Both the position numbers and the translations under genes were made by a program. A stretch of DNA of 64,000 bases from Chitinasiproducens palmae (lineage in GTDB: Bacteria; Pseudomonadota; Gammaproteobacteria; Burkholderiales; Burkholderiaceae): positions 1-64,000 of the forward strand of contig NZ_FNLO01000014.1 of NCBI RefSeq assembly GCF_900095735.1, given 5' to 3'. Positions within the stretch are counted from its first letter, which is position 1; every line of letters starts with the position of its first letter. This document shows, piece by piece, positions 40,930 through 50,294 of this stretch. The notes beneath the pieces are model-generated. The model was not told where the DNA came from and did no database searches. It saw only the letters and a list, made by a program, of their open reading frames with translations.

Positions 40930-41597
40930 GCCGGCGTGCGCTCGGCGGGCTGGTCGCGACGATCCGCGCTGCCGATGGCGCGCGCGCCGCGGTAGGCGGC
41001 TGGCGGCTTCGGCCGGCATCGACCAGCGACGTGGTGCAGCGCAGTTGGCTGCGGCGCGGCGGTGCGCTGACCGGGCACCTTCGCGGGCTGGGTCGCGTCA
41101 CCGTTGACGTGCTCGACGAACGAGTCGACGGCGCGATGCCGGACGAGGCGGCGGCGCTCCACACCGTGTCGGGTGCCCCCGTGTGGATGCGCGCGGTGGC
41201 GCTGCGGGTCGACGGCGAAGCGCTGGTGGTGGCGCGCAGCGTCACGCCGCTCGCCGCCAGCCACGGTGTGTGGCTGTCGATGCGGCGGCTCGGCAGCCGG
41301 CCGCTGGCCGACCTGCTGTATCACGATCACGGCGTCTCGCGCACCCGGCTGGCGTCCTCGGTGATCCTGCCGGGCCACCCGTTGTATCGACTCGCAGCGG
41401 CATTGCCGGCGCCGGACGACGCGCCGGCATCGGCGCGAACGTTCGCGCCCAGCCAGCTGCCGCGGCGCTTGCTGGCGCGGCGTTCGGTCTTCGCGCGCAA
41501 GGGCGTGCCGTTGCTGATCGCCGAATGTTTCTTGCCCGCGCTGTGGCGGCGTCCGGACGCGCGCGACGGCGGGCTCGTTTTTCCGTATCGATGCTGA
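40926..41597 (+). CDS. ubiC: Chorismate--pyruvate lyase
   Basis: A 223-residue protein of the UbiC family, which makes 4-hydroxybenzoate from chorismate for ubiquinone. Recognisable parts are [37 protein letters not shown], then [11 protein letters not shown], and [19 protein letters not shown] near the end; Arg and Glu of these stretches form the site in the E. coli enzyme. The ATG overlaps the htpG TGA by ATGA, so translation is coupled to a heat-shock gene, an arrangement found in related bacteria. Confidence 0.9.
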   Translation: MSRRALGGLVATIRAADGARAAVGGWRLRPASTSDVVQRSWLRRGGALTGHLRGLGRVTVDVLDERVDGAMPDEAAALHTVSGAPVWMRAVALRVDGEALVVARSVTPLAASHGVWLSMRRLGSRPLADLLYHDHGVSRTRLASSVILPGHPLYRLAAALPAPDDAPASARTFAPSQLPRRLLARRSVFARKGVPLLIAECFLPALWRRPDARDGGLVFPYRC

Positions 41598-42067
41598 GCA
41601 GCTTCCCCCCGGTCGCCGATCGCGACACGCGCGTGATGATCTTCGGCAGTTTCCCCGGCGTCGCCTCGCTTGCGGCGACCCAGTACTACGCACACCCGCG
41701 CAACCACTTCTGGCGTCTGCTGGAAGCAGTGCTCGACGTGCCGGGACTGGCTGGCCGCAGCTATGACGACCGCCTGGCCTGCCTGCTCGCGCACCGGATC
41801 GGATTGTGGGATGTGTTCGCCGCCTGCGAGCGCGAGGGCAGTCTCGACTCGGCGATCCGGCAGGCGCAGTCCAACGCGTTCGAGGCCTTGCGCGAGCATG
41901 CGCCGGCCCTTGAAAAGGCCTGCTTCAACGGCAAGACGGCCGGCCGCGCCGCGCCGCTGCTTGCGGAAGCGGGCTATCGCACGCTGGTCCTGCCGTCGTC
42001 GAGTCCGGCGAATGCTATGCTCTCGTTCCCGCAGAAATTGAGCGCGTGGCGCCTACTGCTCGAATGA
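41591..42067 (+). CDS. DNA-deoxyinosine glycosylase (UDG superfamily, HDG/SMUG2-like)
   Basis: A 158-residue uracil-DNA-glycosylase-fold protein. IFGSFPGVASLAATQYYAHPRNHFW near residue 17 is the first motif of the hypoxanthine-DNA glycosylase group, and LPSSSPANA near the end is the second. It is expected to remove deaminated adenine (hypoxanthine) from DNA. ATG at 41591 overlaps the ubiC stop by seven bases (ATGCTGA), and its own stop overlaps the next start, so it is coupled to both neighbours. Confidence 0.85.
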   Translation: MLSSFPPVADRDTRVMIFGSFPGVASLAATQYYAHPRNHFWRLLEAVLDVPGLAGRSYDDRLACLLAHRIGLWDVFAACEREGSLDSAIRQAQSNAFEALREHAPALEKACFNGKTAGRAAPLLAEAGYRTLVLPSSSPANAMLSFPQKLSAWRLLLE

Positions 42068-42963
42068 CACGTCTCATCAAGCGCGCCTCCGCGGAGCAGC
42101 GCGCGTTCCGGCGCCGACGCGGCGCCGATGCCGTCCCCGCCGATGCCGTCGCCTTCCCCGACGAACTCGCGAGCGCCGACCGCTCGATGCGCGCGCGTCC
42201 ACCTCGCTTCGCGCCGGTCACCTTTTCCGAGCTGGGCGGCGTGCGCTTCCTGCATTTCGGCAGCGAGTGGGTGCAGGGTGCGATGCGCATCAGCCGGCCG
42301 GACCGGATCGAACTCGAATACGCGCAGCAAATGATGGCCTGGCTGCTGTTCCTGGATCCACCCGCGGCCGATGCGCGCGTCGTGCAACTCGGCCTCGGCG
42401 CGGCGGCGTTGACGAAGTTCTGTTATCGCGCGTTTCCGGACAGCCGGGTCGAGGCGATCGAACTGAATCCGTCGGTGGTCGTCGCGGCGCGCAGCATGTT
42501 CGCGCTGCCGCCCGACGACGCGCGGCTGACGGTGACCGAAGCCGACGCCTGGGACATCGTGACGGCGCCCGAGCGGCGCGGCACCATCGCCGCCTTGCAG
42601 GTCGACGTCTACGACGCGACGGCGCGCGGTCCGGTACTCGACAGCGTTGCCTTCTATCGCGCCTGCCGTCAGACGCTGCGCGAGCCGGGCATGCTGACCG
42701 TCAACCTGTTCGGCGACCACGACAGCTATGCGCGCAATCTGCGCAATCTGTCGCAAGCCTTCGAGGGCCGCGTCGTGGTGTTGCCCGAGGTGCATGACGG
42801 CAACCGGATCGCGCTCGCCTTCGCCGGACCGGCGTTGGCCTTCCCCGCCGCCTTGCTGCGTGCCCGCGCCGCGTTCATTCGCGAGACCTGGGGACTGCCG
42901 GCGCAGCGCTGGTTGCGTGCGCTCGCGGCAGTGCACCCGTACGGCGACACCTTCGAGATCTGA
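42064..42963 (+). CDS. Spermidine synthase-like methyltransferase-fold protein
   Basis: A 299-residue Rossmann-fold protein resembling spermidine synthase (SpeE). ARVVQLGLGAAALTKFCYR is the nucleotide-binding loop, VEAIELNPSVV has the acidic residue that binds the thioadenosine ribose, and ALQVDVYDAT stands where the catalytic Asp segment of SpeE lies. No partner speD is present, and many such proteins in this phylum are not true polyamine enzymes. Overlaps the glycosylase gene by ATGA. Confidence 0.75.
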   Translation: MTRLIKRASAEQRAFRRRRGADAVPADAVAFPDELASADRSMRARPPRFAPVTFSELGGVRFLHFGSEWVQGAMRISRPDRIELEYAQQMMAWLLFLDPPAADARVVQLGLGAAALTKFCYRAFPDSRVEAIELNPSVVVAARSMFALPPDDARLTVTEADAWDIVTAPERRGTIAALQVDVYDATARGPVLDSVAFYRACRQTLREPGMLTVNLFGDHDSYARNLRNLSQAFEGRVVVLPEVHDGNRIALAFAGPALAFPAALLRARAAFIRETWGLPAQRWLRALAAVHPYGDTFEI

Positions 42964-43040
42964 GACGGGCCCGGCGCCGCCCGGGTGAAAGCGGACTATA
43001 CGGCGCCACGCGAAGACCGCGGCGTCACGGGGAGACAGGC

Positions 43041-43910
43041 ATGAATCGGCAGGATCTGGGCAGCGCCTTGTTGGTGGTGCTGGTGTGGGGCATGAATTTC
43101 GTCGTGATCAAGGTGGGCCTGCACGGCCTGCCGCCGATGCTGCTCGGCGCGTTGCGCTTCATTCTGGCGGCGGTACCGGCCATCTTCTTCGTGCGCCGTC
43201 CCGCCGTGCCCTGGCGTTTGATGCTTGCCTACGGCTTGACGGCCGCGTTCGGGCAGTTCGCGTTCCTGTTCTGGGCGATGTCGGTCGGCATGCCGGCCGG
43301 TGCCGCGTCCGTGGTGCTGCAGGCGCAGGCGTTCTTCACGATCGCGTTCGCCGCGCTGATGCTTGGCGAGCGCTGGCGCGCCCAGCACGTGGTCGGGCTG
43401 CTGATCGCGGCCGTCGGCCTGGCGTTGATCGCGGAAGGCGGCGGACAGGACATGAACGCGGTCGGCTTCATGTTGACGCTGGCCGCCGCGGCAAGCTGGG
43501 CCGCCGGCAACATCTGCATGAAGAAGATCGGCCGGGTGGATTTGCTCGGCCTGATCGTCTGGAGCAGTCTGATCCCACCGCTGCCGTTCGCGCTGGCCTC
43601 GCTCGTCTTCGAGGGGCCGGACAGGATCGGCCATGCGCTTGCCAACATCGAAGTCAGCTCGCTGCTTGCGCTCGCGTATCTTGCGTTCGCTGCGACGCTG
43701 CTTGGCTATTCGCTGTGGGGCAGGCTGCTTACCCGCTACCCGGCGGCGCAGGTGGCGCCGTTGTCGCTGCTGGTGCCGATTCTCGGCATCGCCTCGTCAT
43801 CGCTGCTGTTGCATGAGCATTTCGCACGGCTGCAGTGGCTGGGCGCGGCGTTTGTACTGGGTGGACTGCTGGTCAACGTCTATGGTCCACGCTTGATCGG
43901 CCGCCAGTAA
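43041..43910 (+). CDS. eamA: EamA/DMT-family exporter
   Basis: A 289-residue membrane protein with about ten helices and two EamA repeats (about 5-130 and 150-285). VLVWGMNFVVIKVGL at the start and YSLWGRLLTRYPAAQVAPLSLLVP in the second half are typical of the YedA/EamA group, which includes the O-acetylserine/cysteine exporter. GGGAGA precedes the ATG. It is likely an amino-acid or metabolite exporter; the substrate is open. Confidence 0.85.
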   Translation: MNRQDLGSALLVVLVWGMNFVVIKVGLHGLPPMLLGALRFILAAVPAIFFVRRPAVPWRLMLAYGLTAAFGQFAFLFWAMSVGMPAGAASVVLQAQAFFTIAFAALMLGERWRAQHVVGLLIAAVGLALIAEGGGQDMNAVGFMLTLAAAASWAAGNICMKKIGRVDLLGLIVWSSLIPPLPFALASLVFEGPDRIGHALANIEVSSLLALAYLAFAATLLGYSLWGRLLTRYPAAQVAPLSLLVPILGIASSSLLLHEHFARLQWLGAAFVLGGLLVNVYGPRLIGRQ

Positions 43911-44049
43911 GTCGGCGCGGCGGCATCGCGCGTACTGGCCTCCTGCCGACGGGCGACGCGGCCCCGCCACCGCGCGCAGTGCGCGCCCCGCCACCCTGTG
44001 TTGAGTGGCACCGGGCAGGCGCGGGGCGACACTGGCCGCGTGGGCCGGT

Positions 44050-45006
44050 TCAGGCCTGCTGCAGCTCGCCGATCAGCTTTTCCAGCTTGCCGGCGTCGGT
44101 GGCGAACTGGCGGATACCGTCCGCAAGCTTTTCGGTTGCCATCGGGTCGTCGTTGACGGCCAGCCGGAACGTCGGTTCGTCGACCGGCACGCGCGCGATG
44201 TCCAGCGACGCGGCGCCCTGTGGGTCCAGCTTGCGCTCGATCTTCTGCGTCGAGTCCTGCAATTGCTTGAGCAGATCCGGGCTGATCGTCAGCAGGTCGC
44301 AGCCGGCCAACTCGACGATTTGCGAAACGGTGCGGAAGCTCGCGCCCATCACCTCGGTCGAATAACCGAACTTCTTGTAGTAGTTGTAGATCTCGCGCAC
44401 CGACTGCACGCCCGGGTCGTTTGCGCCGCCATCGCGGTTCTCGTCCCAATCCGCGCCCGCGCGTTTCTTGTAGAAGTCATAGATTCGTCCGACGAACGGC
44501 GAAATGAGCTTCGCCTTCGCTTCCGCGCAGGCGACCGCCTGCGGCAGCGAGAACAGCAGCGTCATATTGCAGTTGATGTTCTCGCGCTGCAGGATTTCCG
44601 CGGCGCGGATGCCTTCCCAGGTCGACGCGATCTTGATCAGGATCCGCTCCCGGTCGATGCCCTGTCCCTCGTAGAGCTCGATCAGGTGACGCCCCTTGTC
44701 GACGGTTGCCGGCGTGTTGAACGACAGGCGCGCGTCGACTTCGGTCGAGACGCGGCCCGGCACGATTTTCAGGATCTCCTTGCCGAAGTTCACCAGCAAT
44801 TGGTCGATCACGTCGCCGATCGAAGCGCCCTTGAGGTCCTTGACGGTCTTTTCGAGCAGGGGGCGGTACTCGTCCTTCTGCACCGATTTCAGGATCAGCG
44901 ACGGATTGGTCGTCGCATCCTGGGGCTTGTATGCTTCGAGCAGATTGAAGTCCCCGCTGTCCGCAACGACTGTCGTGTACTGCTTGAGCTGGTCAAGGGC
45001 ATTCAT
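44050..45006 (-). CDS. tal: Transaldolase
   Basis: A 318-residue transaldolase of the pentose phosphate pathway, moving a dihydroxyacetone unit between sugar phosphates. The Schiff-base lysine is in [27 protein letters not shown] at the start and [19 protein letters not shown] are also conserved. GGAGA precedes the ATG at 45006. A minus-strand TACAAT (45080-45075) may be its own -10 box. Lies 118 bp downstream of benE. Confidence 0.97.
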   Translation of the reverse strand: MNALDQLKQYTTVVADSGDFNLLEAYKPQDATTNPSLILKSVQKDEYRPLLEKTVKDLKGASIGDVIDQLLVNFGKEILKIVPGRVSTEVDARLSFNTPATVDKGRHLIELYEGQGIDRERILIKIASTWEGIRAAEILQRENINCNMTLLFSLPQAVACAEAKAKLISPFVGRIYDFYKKRAGADWDENRDGGANDPGVQSVREIYNYYKKFGYSTEVMGASFRTVSQIVELAGCDLLTISPDLLKQLQDSTQKIERKLDPQGAASLDIARVPVDEPTFRLAVNDDPMATEKLADGIRQFATDAGKLEKLIGELQQA

Positions 45007-45124
45007 CTGACGATCTCCAAAGGGTGTGCCGCAGTGCAGCGTCGCCTGCCGCATGGTCAGGCATCGATCTGTTCATTGTAGCGAGCCGATGCCGCCGATG
45101 CAGCGCGACCGACCGTCCGGGTCC

Positions 45125-46387
45125 TCAACGACGGCGCCAGCCCAGCACCGCCTGCGCCACGACCCCGACCAGCACGCCCCAGAACGCCGAGCCGATCGAC
45201 AGCACGGTGATGCCCGACGCGGTGATCAGAAAGGTCAGCAGCGCGGCCTCGCGCTCGCCCGGCGCGCGCAGTGCGTCGGCCAGCCCCTGGCCCATCGAGC
45301 CGAGCAGCGCCAGCGCGGCCACGGCCAGCACCAAGGCGCCAGGCAGCGCGGCGATCAAGGCCGCGATCGTCGACGCGAACAGGGCCGCCAGCAGGTAGAG
45401 CACGCCCGCAACGACGGCGGCGACGTAACGCCGGCGCGGATCCTCGTGCGCGTCCGGGCCGGTGCAGATGGCGGCGCTGATGGCCGCCACGGTCACGCCG
45501 TGCGCGCCGAACGGCGCGGTCAGCAGGGAGGCAAAGCCGGTTGCACCCAGCAGCGTCGAGGAGCGCACCTTGTAATGGTCGGCGCGCAGCACCGCGAGAC
45601 CCGGCATGTTCTGCGAGGTCATCGCAACGATGAACAGCGGCAGGCCGATGCTGACCGTCGCCGCCACCGAAAAGCGCGGCAGCGTGAAGACCGGGCTGAC
45701 CAGTTGCGGATGGACCGCCGAGAAATCGAGATGGCCGGCCGCCGCGCCGGCGATCACGCCGACCACGAGCGCCACGACGATCGCGTAACGGGGCTGCACC
45801 CGCTTGGCGAGCAGGTAGCTGGCCAGCATCAGCAACAGCGTGACCGGTTCGCGCGAAACGACGGGAAACACGGCGATCGCGATGCGAAACAGGATCCCCG
45901 CCAGCAGCGCGGCGGTGATGGCCGCCGGAATGCGGCGCATCAGCGCGTCGGTCCAGCCGGACAGGCCGATCGCGACGATCAGCGCGGCGCTGATCAGATA
46001 CGCGCCGATCGCCTCCGCATACGGCACGCCGGGCAGGCTGCTGATCAGGAGCGCGGCACCGGGCGTCGACCACGCGATCACGATCGGCATGCGCCAGCGC
46101 AACGACAGGAAGATCGTGATCACGCCGATGGCCAGCGACAGTCCGGCCATCCACGAGGCGATCTGCAGGTCGCTCAGATGCGCGGCCGCGCCGGCCTGGT
46201 ACATCAGCACCGCCGAACTGGTGAAGCCGGTCAGCACGGCAATGACGCCCGCGACCAGTGCCGACAGCGAGAAATCGTCGGTGAACCGGCGCGCGTGGCG
46301 GTGCCCGGGGGGCGGCGCGGAGACGATGACGGGCGTGTCGGCTGTGGCTGGCGGCGAGGCGGGGGAGGGCGGCGGAGGCGCGGTCAT
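45125..46387 (-). CDS. benE: BenE-family benzoate/H+ symporter-like protein
   Basis: A 420-residue inner-membrane protein with about twelve hydrophobic segments, starting after a 35-residue Pro-rich cytoplasmic tail. DFSLSALVAGVIAVLTGFTSSAVLMYQA and RMPIVIAWSTPGAALL are the BenE marks; FIVAMTSQNMPGLAVLRA follows. No benzoate catabolic genes are nearby, so the true substrate may differ. The start at 46387 has a weak ribosome site, but similarity begins right after it. Confidence 0.88.
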   Translation of the reverse strand: MTAPPPPSPASPPATADTPVIVSAPPPGHRHARRFTDDFSLSALVAGVIAVLTGFTSSAVLMYQAGAAAHLSDLQIASWMAGLSLAIGVITIFLSLRWRMPIVIAWSTPGAALLISSLPGVPYAEAIGAYLISAALIVAIGLSGWTDALMRRIPAAITAALLAGILFRIAIAVFPVVSREPVTLLLMLASYLLAKRVQPRYAIVVALVVGVIAGAAAGHLDFSAVHPQLVSPVFTLPRFSVAATVSIGLPLFIVAMTSQNMPGLAVLRADHYKVRSSTLLGATGFASLLTAPFGAHGVTVAAISAAICTGPDAHEDPRRRYVAAVVAGVLYLLAALFASTIAALIAALPGALVLAVAALALLGSMGQGLADALRAPGEREAALLTFLITASGITVLSIGSAFWGVLVGVVAQAVLGWRRR

Positions 46388-46617
46388 TGCAACGGACGAG
46401 GGTGAAGGTAGGGCGGCGACACGCCGCGCTGAGTGGCGGTGCCCATCATACGGCCAGCCGGCCCGGAGTCCAATGCTGCCGTGGCAATATTGCCTGGCCG
46501 GTTCCCTCCGACCGTGCACCGACACGGCCGAATCCGCTGGCGCGCTGGTTGCGCCTGGTTCGACTCGACCCCGCCCAACCGGTCGCCACCCGCTGACTTG
46601 CGACGCGCCGACCGGGG

Positions 46618-47796
46618 TCAGTCGCGGCTCAAGCGGTCGATTGCGTCTCCCAAGCCGTGCAGCGTCAGCGGATACATGCGGTCGTCGACCAGGTGCCGAA
46701 TCAACGCCACCGACTGCCGGTATTCCCACAAGCCGCGCGGTTCCGGATTCAGCCACACATGGCGCGGGAACTGGCGGGTCAGCCGCTGCAGCCAGACCGC
46801 TCCGGGCTCGTCGTTGTTGTATTCGGTCGAGCCGCCCACCTGGGTGATCTCATAGGGCGCCATCGTGGCATCGCCCACCAGAATCAGACGGTAGTCGGAC
46901 GGGAACTTGCGCAGCAGGTCCCAGGTGGACTGGCGTTCGGCATGGCGTCGGTGATTGTCGCGCCACAGGTTGTCGTACACGCAGTTGTGAAAATAGAAGA
47001 ATTCGAGATGCTTGAATTCGCTGCGGGCAGCCGAGAACAGCGCGGCGACGCGCTCGACGTGGTCGTCCATCGAGCCGCCCACGTCGAGCAGCATCAGCAC
47101 CTTCACGCGGTTGCGCCGTTCCGGCACCATGCGCAGGTCGAGCCAGCCCGCGTTCGACGCCGTGCCGTGTATGGTTGCCGGCAAGTCGAGTTCCTCGGCG
47201 GCGCCCTCGCGGGCGAAGCGCCGCAAACGCCGCAGCGCCACCTTCAGGTTCCGCGTGCCGATCTCGACGTCGTCGTCATAGTCGCGGAACGCACGCTCCT
47301 CCCATACCTTCACCGCCGTACGGTTGCCGGCCGACTCGCCGCCAATGCGGATGCCCTCCGGATTGAAACCGCCGTTGCCGAATGGCGACGTGCCGCCGGT
47401 GCCGATCCACTTGCTGCCGCCTTCGTGCCGCTCGTGCTGTTCTTCCTGCAACTGGCGCAGACGCTCGAGCAGCGCGTCGAGGCCGCCGAGTCTGGCGATC
47501 TTCGCCTTCTCGGCATCGCTCAACTCGCGGCGCAGCTTTCGTTCGAGCCACTCCAGCGGAATCGTCGGCAACGCGGCCATCTGCGCACCGCGCTGCGTGA
47601 AGAAGGCGGCGAAGGCGCGGTCGAACTTGTCGAAATTGCGCTCGTCCTTGACGAGGACGAGACGCGCCAGCCGGTAGAAGTCGTCGATCGACGGATCGAT
47701 CAGGTCCCGCCGCAACGCATCGAGCAGCGTCAGGAATTCCTTGATCGAGACCGGGAGCCCCGCCTCGCGCAGCCGGTACATGAAATCGATCAACAT
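46618..47796 (-). CDS. VWA-domain (CoxE-like) protein
   Basis: A 392-residue protein. The C-terminal half is a von Willebrand A domain with the metal site D-V-G-G-S in LMLLDVGGSMDDHVERV. The N-terminal part resembles CoxE-type proteins (MLIDFMYRLREAGLPVSIKEF). A Gly-rich linker lies around residues 125-155. It pairs with the MoxR ATPase 43 bp upstream. Such pairs act as chaperones that insert cofactors or activate target enzymes. AGGAGA precedes the ATG. Confidence 0.88.
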   Translation of the reverse strand: MLIDFMYRLREAGLPVSIKEFLTLLDALRRDLIDPSIDDFYRLARLVLVKDERNFDKFDRAFAAFFTQRGAQMAALPTIPLEWLERKLRRELSDAEKAKIARLGGLDALLERLRQLQEEQHERHEGGSKWIGTGGTSPFGNGGFNPEGIRIGGESAGNRTAVKVWEERAFRDYDDDVEIGTRNLKVALRRLRRFAREGAAEELDLPATIHGTASNAGWLDLRMVPERRNRVKVLMLLDVGGSMDDHVERVAALFSAARSEFKHLEFFYFHNCVYDNLWRDNHRRHAERQSTWDLLRKFPSDYRLILVGDATMAPYEITQVGGSTEYNNDEPGAVWLQRLTRQFPRHVWLNPEPRGLWEYRQSVALIRHLVDDRMYPLTLHGLGDAIDRLSRD

Positions 47797-47839
47797 GGCC
47801 GATCTCTCCTGGACGTGAACGTCGCGTTGGGCAGACGGC

Positions 47840-48676
47840 TCAGCGCCGCTGCCGGTTCATCGCGGCGAGGCGTCCGAACAGCTGCATGTCCTGCTCGTTC
47901 TTGAGCAGCGCGCCGAAATAGGGCGGGGTGCCGTCTTCGTCGCGCAAGGTGTCGGCCAGCACCCCCTCGGTGACCAGCAGCCTAAGCCAGTCCAGGAACT
48001 CGGACGTCGACGGTTTCTTCTTCAGTCCCGGCACGGTCCGCAGCGCGAAGAAACGCGCCAGCGCGGCGCTGAGCAGTTCCTGGTCCAGCCGCGGGAAATG
48101 CACGGCGACGATGCGCTGCATGGTCGCCGCGTCCGGGAACGTGATGTAGTGGAAGAAACAGCGGCGCAGGAAGGCGTCCGGCAGCTCCTTTTCGTCGTTC
48201 GAGGTGATGATCACCAATGGCCGATGCCGCGCCTGGACGAGCTGGCGGGTTTCGTAGACGTAGAACTCCATCCGGTCGAGTTCGCGCAGCAGGTCGTTCG
48301 GGAATTCGATGTCCGCCTTGTCGATCTCGTCGATCAGCAGCACGTGCTGGCGATCGCTTTCGAACGCCTGCCAGAGCACACCCTTGACGATGTAGTTGGC
48401 GATGTCGTGCACGCGCTCGTCGCCGAACTGCGAGTCGCGCAGGCGGGAGACGGCATCGTATTCGTACAGGCCTTGCTGCGCCTTCGTGGTCGACTTGATA
48501 TGCCACTGCAGCAGCGGCATGTCGAGCGCCGCCGCCACCTGCTCCGCCAGCATCGTCTTGCCCGTGCCCGGCTCGCCCTTGATCAACAGCGGGCGTGCCA
48601 GCGTCAGCGCGGCATTCACCGCGAGCTTCAGATCGTCGGTCGCGACGTACTCGGAAGAACCTTCGAAGCGGGCCAC
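47840..48676 (-). CDS. MoxR-family AAA+ ATPase
   Basis: A 278-residue AAA+ ATPase. Walker A is GEPGTGKT (about 34-41), Walker B LLIDEIDKAD, and sensor 1 lies in PLVIITSNDEKELPDAFLRRC with the arginine finger. The start is taken as GTG at 48676 because CAGGAGCG lies just upstream; the frame continues to 48739 without similarity. Together with the VWA protein it forms the standard MoxR/VWA unit. The client is unknown; two cytochrome c genes are the nearest candidates, but they are on the other strand. Confidence 0.9.
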   Translation of the reverse strand: MARFEGSSEYVATDDLKLAVNAALTLARPLLIKGEPGTGKTMLAEQVAAALDMPLLQWHIKSTTKAQQGLYEYDAVSRLRDSQFGDERVHDIANYIVKGVLWQAFESDRQHVLLIDEIDKADIEFPNDLLRELDRMEFYVYETRQLVQARHRPLVIITSNDEKELPDAFLRRCFFHYITFPDAATMQRIVAVHFPRLDQELLSAALARFFALRTVPGLKKKPSTSEFLDWLRLLVTEGVLADTLRDEDGTPPYFGALLKNEQDMQLFGRLAAMNRQRR

Positions 48677-48816
48677 GGAGCGCTCCTGTGAGAAAGCGGC
48701 CGCCAGGAGCGGCGGCCGGAACTCGCAGTATAGGGGCACGGTGGCGGACGCGTCGGCGCGGCGGCGTGGCCTCGCGGCTGTTTCGGGCTTGCGTTGCAGT
48801 TGCCTCGGGGTTGCCT

Positions 48817-48860
48817 AGGTGATGCTTAGGTGATGCTTAGGTAATGCCTAGGTGATGCCT
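48817..48860. repeat. 11-bp tandem repeat x4
   Basis: AGGTGATGCTT twice, then AGGTAATGCCT and AGGTGATGCCT. Non-coding by its period. Confidence 0.9.
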
Positions 48861-49194
48861 TGGATTGGCGGCAGTGTCGGCAGCGCCTCAACGGCTGGCG
48901 CGTCGCTGCGCCTGGCCGAATTTGCCGCGCGCGCAGGGCCGATGCGCCGTTGCGCTGCGGGGTCTGCCGTCGCTGGACGGCAGACGGGTCCGGCGGCGCA
49001 GGCGGCCGCCGTCGCGGCATAGGCGTAGCCGCCGTAGCCGTAGCCGTAGCCGCAGTAGCCGTGGCGGCCTGGCGCCCAACGAGGCGCCGCGGCATGCGCC
49101 GTGCAGGATTGCAACGGCAGCGGGCAGCGCCGCCCGACGGCCGCGGCAGGGGCGGGCGTGATGCGCCTGCCGAGCACCGGCACGGCGCGTCAAG

Positions 49195-49223
49195 TGGACG
49201 GCAAGGGGCGTGCGCGCTACAAT
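49195..49223 (+). promoter_or_regulatory. Sigma-70 promoter of the cytochrome c pair
   Basis: TGGACG (4/6 to TTGACA) and TACAAT (5/6) with exactly 17 bases between, about 145 bp before the first cytochrome gene. Confidence 0.6.
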
Positions 49224-49369
49224 GCACCGATTTTTCGGCCTGCTTCCGGGCGAGTGCGGATCGCGCATCGCTCGCGAGCTGTCGAGGCGCACCCCCGCGG
49301 TCTTCACGCTTTTCCGGCTCCGGGAGGGCCGGAGCGGTCAAAGCGCGGTCCCCAACTCGATTTCAAGCG

Positions 49370-49717
49370 ATGAACAAAAATGTGCTTGCCGCGGTGCTGA
49401 CGCTGTCGGCGTTCGGCGCCCACGCGGCGGAACTGGTCGGTAATCCGCAGGCGGCGCGGGACAAGGTCGCCATGTGTATCGGCTGTCACGGCATCGCCGA
49501 CTATCGCACCGCCTATCCCGAAGTCTATCGGGTGCCCAAGCTGGGCGGCCAGCCGGCCCGCTACCTGGCCAACGCCCTGCACGAATACAAGAACGGCAAC
49601 CGGCGTTTCGAGACGATGCGCGCGATCGCCGTGTCGCTCTCGGACCAGGACATCGCGGACATCGCCGCCTACTATTCGGCGCAAAGCCCGAACAGTGCCG
49701 ACAACCCCGTCAAGTAA
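49370..49717 (+). CDS. Monohaem cytochrome c, c4/c553-like
   Basis: A 115-residue periplasmic protein. MNKNVLAAVLTLSAFGAHAA is a cleavable Sec signal. One haem site, CIGCH, lies near residues 36-40. The rest (VPKLGGQPARYLANALHEYKNG, then a Met-containing RRFETMRAIA, then DIADIAAYYSAQSP) resembles one half of a dihaem cytochrome c4; the Met is the likely sixth ligand. A second, related cytochrome follows after 24 bp, so the pair may act together in respiratory electron transfer. Confidence 0.88.
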   Translation: MNKNVLAAVLTLSAFGAHAAELVGNPQAARDKVAMCIGCHGIADYRTAYPEVYRVPKLGGQPARYLANALHEYKNGNRRFETMRAIAVSLSDQDIADIAAYYSAQSPNSADNPVK

Positions 49718-49741
49718 AGCCGCGCGCGCACAGGAGAATTC

Positions 49742-50098
49742 ATGAACAAGCTTTTGGCTGCCGTCGCGCTCGCGGTCCTGGGTTCGGTGGTCACCGCGCC
49801 GGCCAGCGCCGCGAACGCGGCAAACGGACGTGAGATCATCGAGCGCAGCAACTGCGCTGCCTGCCACGGTCCGGGTCTGGCCAAGCCGGTGAGCGGTGAA
49901 TATCCGAAGCTCGCCGGGCAGTATGCGGACTACACCTATTTTGCGCTGCGGGCCTATCAGGTCGGCAATGCGAATCCGCTGTTCGGCCGCGACAACGCCG
50001 TGATGCGTGCCCAGGTGCAGAGCCTGTCCGAATCGGAACTGCGCGACATCGCCGCTTACATTCAGTCGCTGCCCAGCGACCTGGTCACGAAGAAGTAG
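49742..50098 (+). CDS. Monohaem cytochrome c, c4/c553-like (second of pair)
   Basis: A 118-residue periplasmic cytochrome. The signal peptide ends near ASAANA; the haem site is CAACH near residues 38-42. YPKLAGQYADYTYFALRAYQ and the NAVMRAQVQSLSESELRDIAAYIQSL end match the c553/c4 fold, with Met as distal ligand. AGGAGA precedes the ATG. It shares one transcript with the preceding gene and ends at a hairpin terminator. Confidence 0.9.
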   Translation: MNKLLAAVALAVLGSVVTAPASAANAANGREIIERSNCAACHGPGLAKPVSGEYPKLAGQYADYTYFALRAYQVGNANPLFGRDNAVMRAQVQSLSESELRDIAAYIQSLPSDLVTKK

Positions 50099-50144
50099 GC
50101 ACCGGCCTGGCCGCTATCGGCGGCGATCGGCTGTTGCGCTGCCT

Positions 50145-50175
50145 GACAACGCACCGTTCGCGGTGCGTTGTCGTT
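50145..50175 (+). terminator. Terminator after the cytochrome pair
   Basis: A 12-bp perfect stem closing a TTCG tetraloop (GACAACGCACCG/CGGTGCGTTGTC), followed by GTTT. The T-run is short, but the stem is very stable. Confidence 0.75.
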
Positions 50176-50294
50176 TCCGACGCCGGCGCGGCGTGAGTAT
50201 TCGGACGTATTTCCCATACCCTGCCGGCGCGTGACGGGCCTGTTCCGGGCGCCGGCGCGGCGCTCGCTCGGGGTTGGCCGCCTGCGGTGCCGGG

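Larger units (their letters stand above)
48740..49369. other. 630-bp gene-free region with repeats
   Basis: Between the divergent MoxR and cytochrome genes. It holds an 11-bp array (48817-48860), a short GTAGCC-type hexamer run near 49025-49060, and the cytochrome promoter. A minus-strand frame at 48848-49183 reads GYGYGYGGYAY through the hexamers but lacks a ribosome site and family likeness. I see no gene that I would support. Confidence 0.6.

Noticed and set aside
48848-49183. Minus-strand 111-codon frame with GYGYGYGGYAY
   Set aside because: The motif is a by-product of a GTAGCC hexamer run. There is no signal peptide, ribosome site or recognised family, and competing frames are also open.
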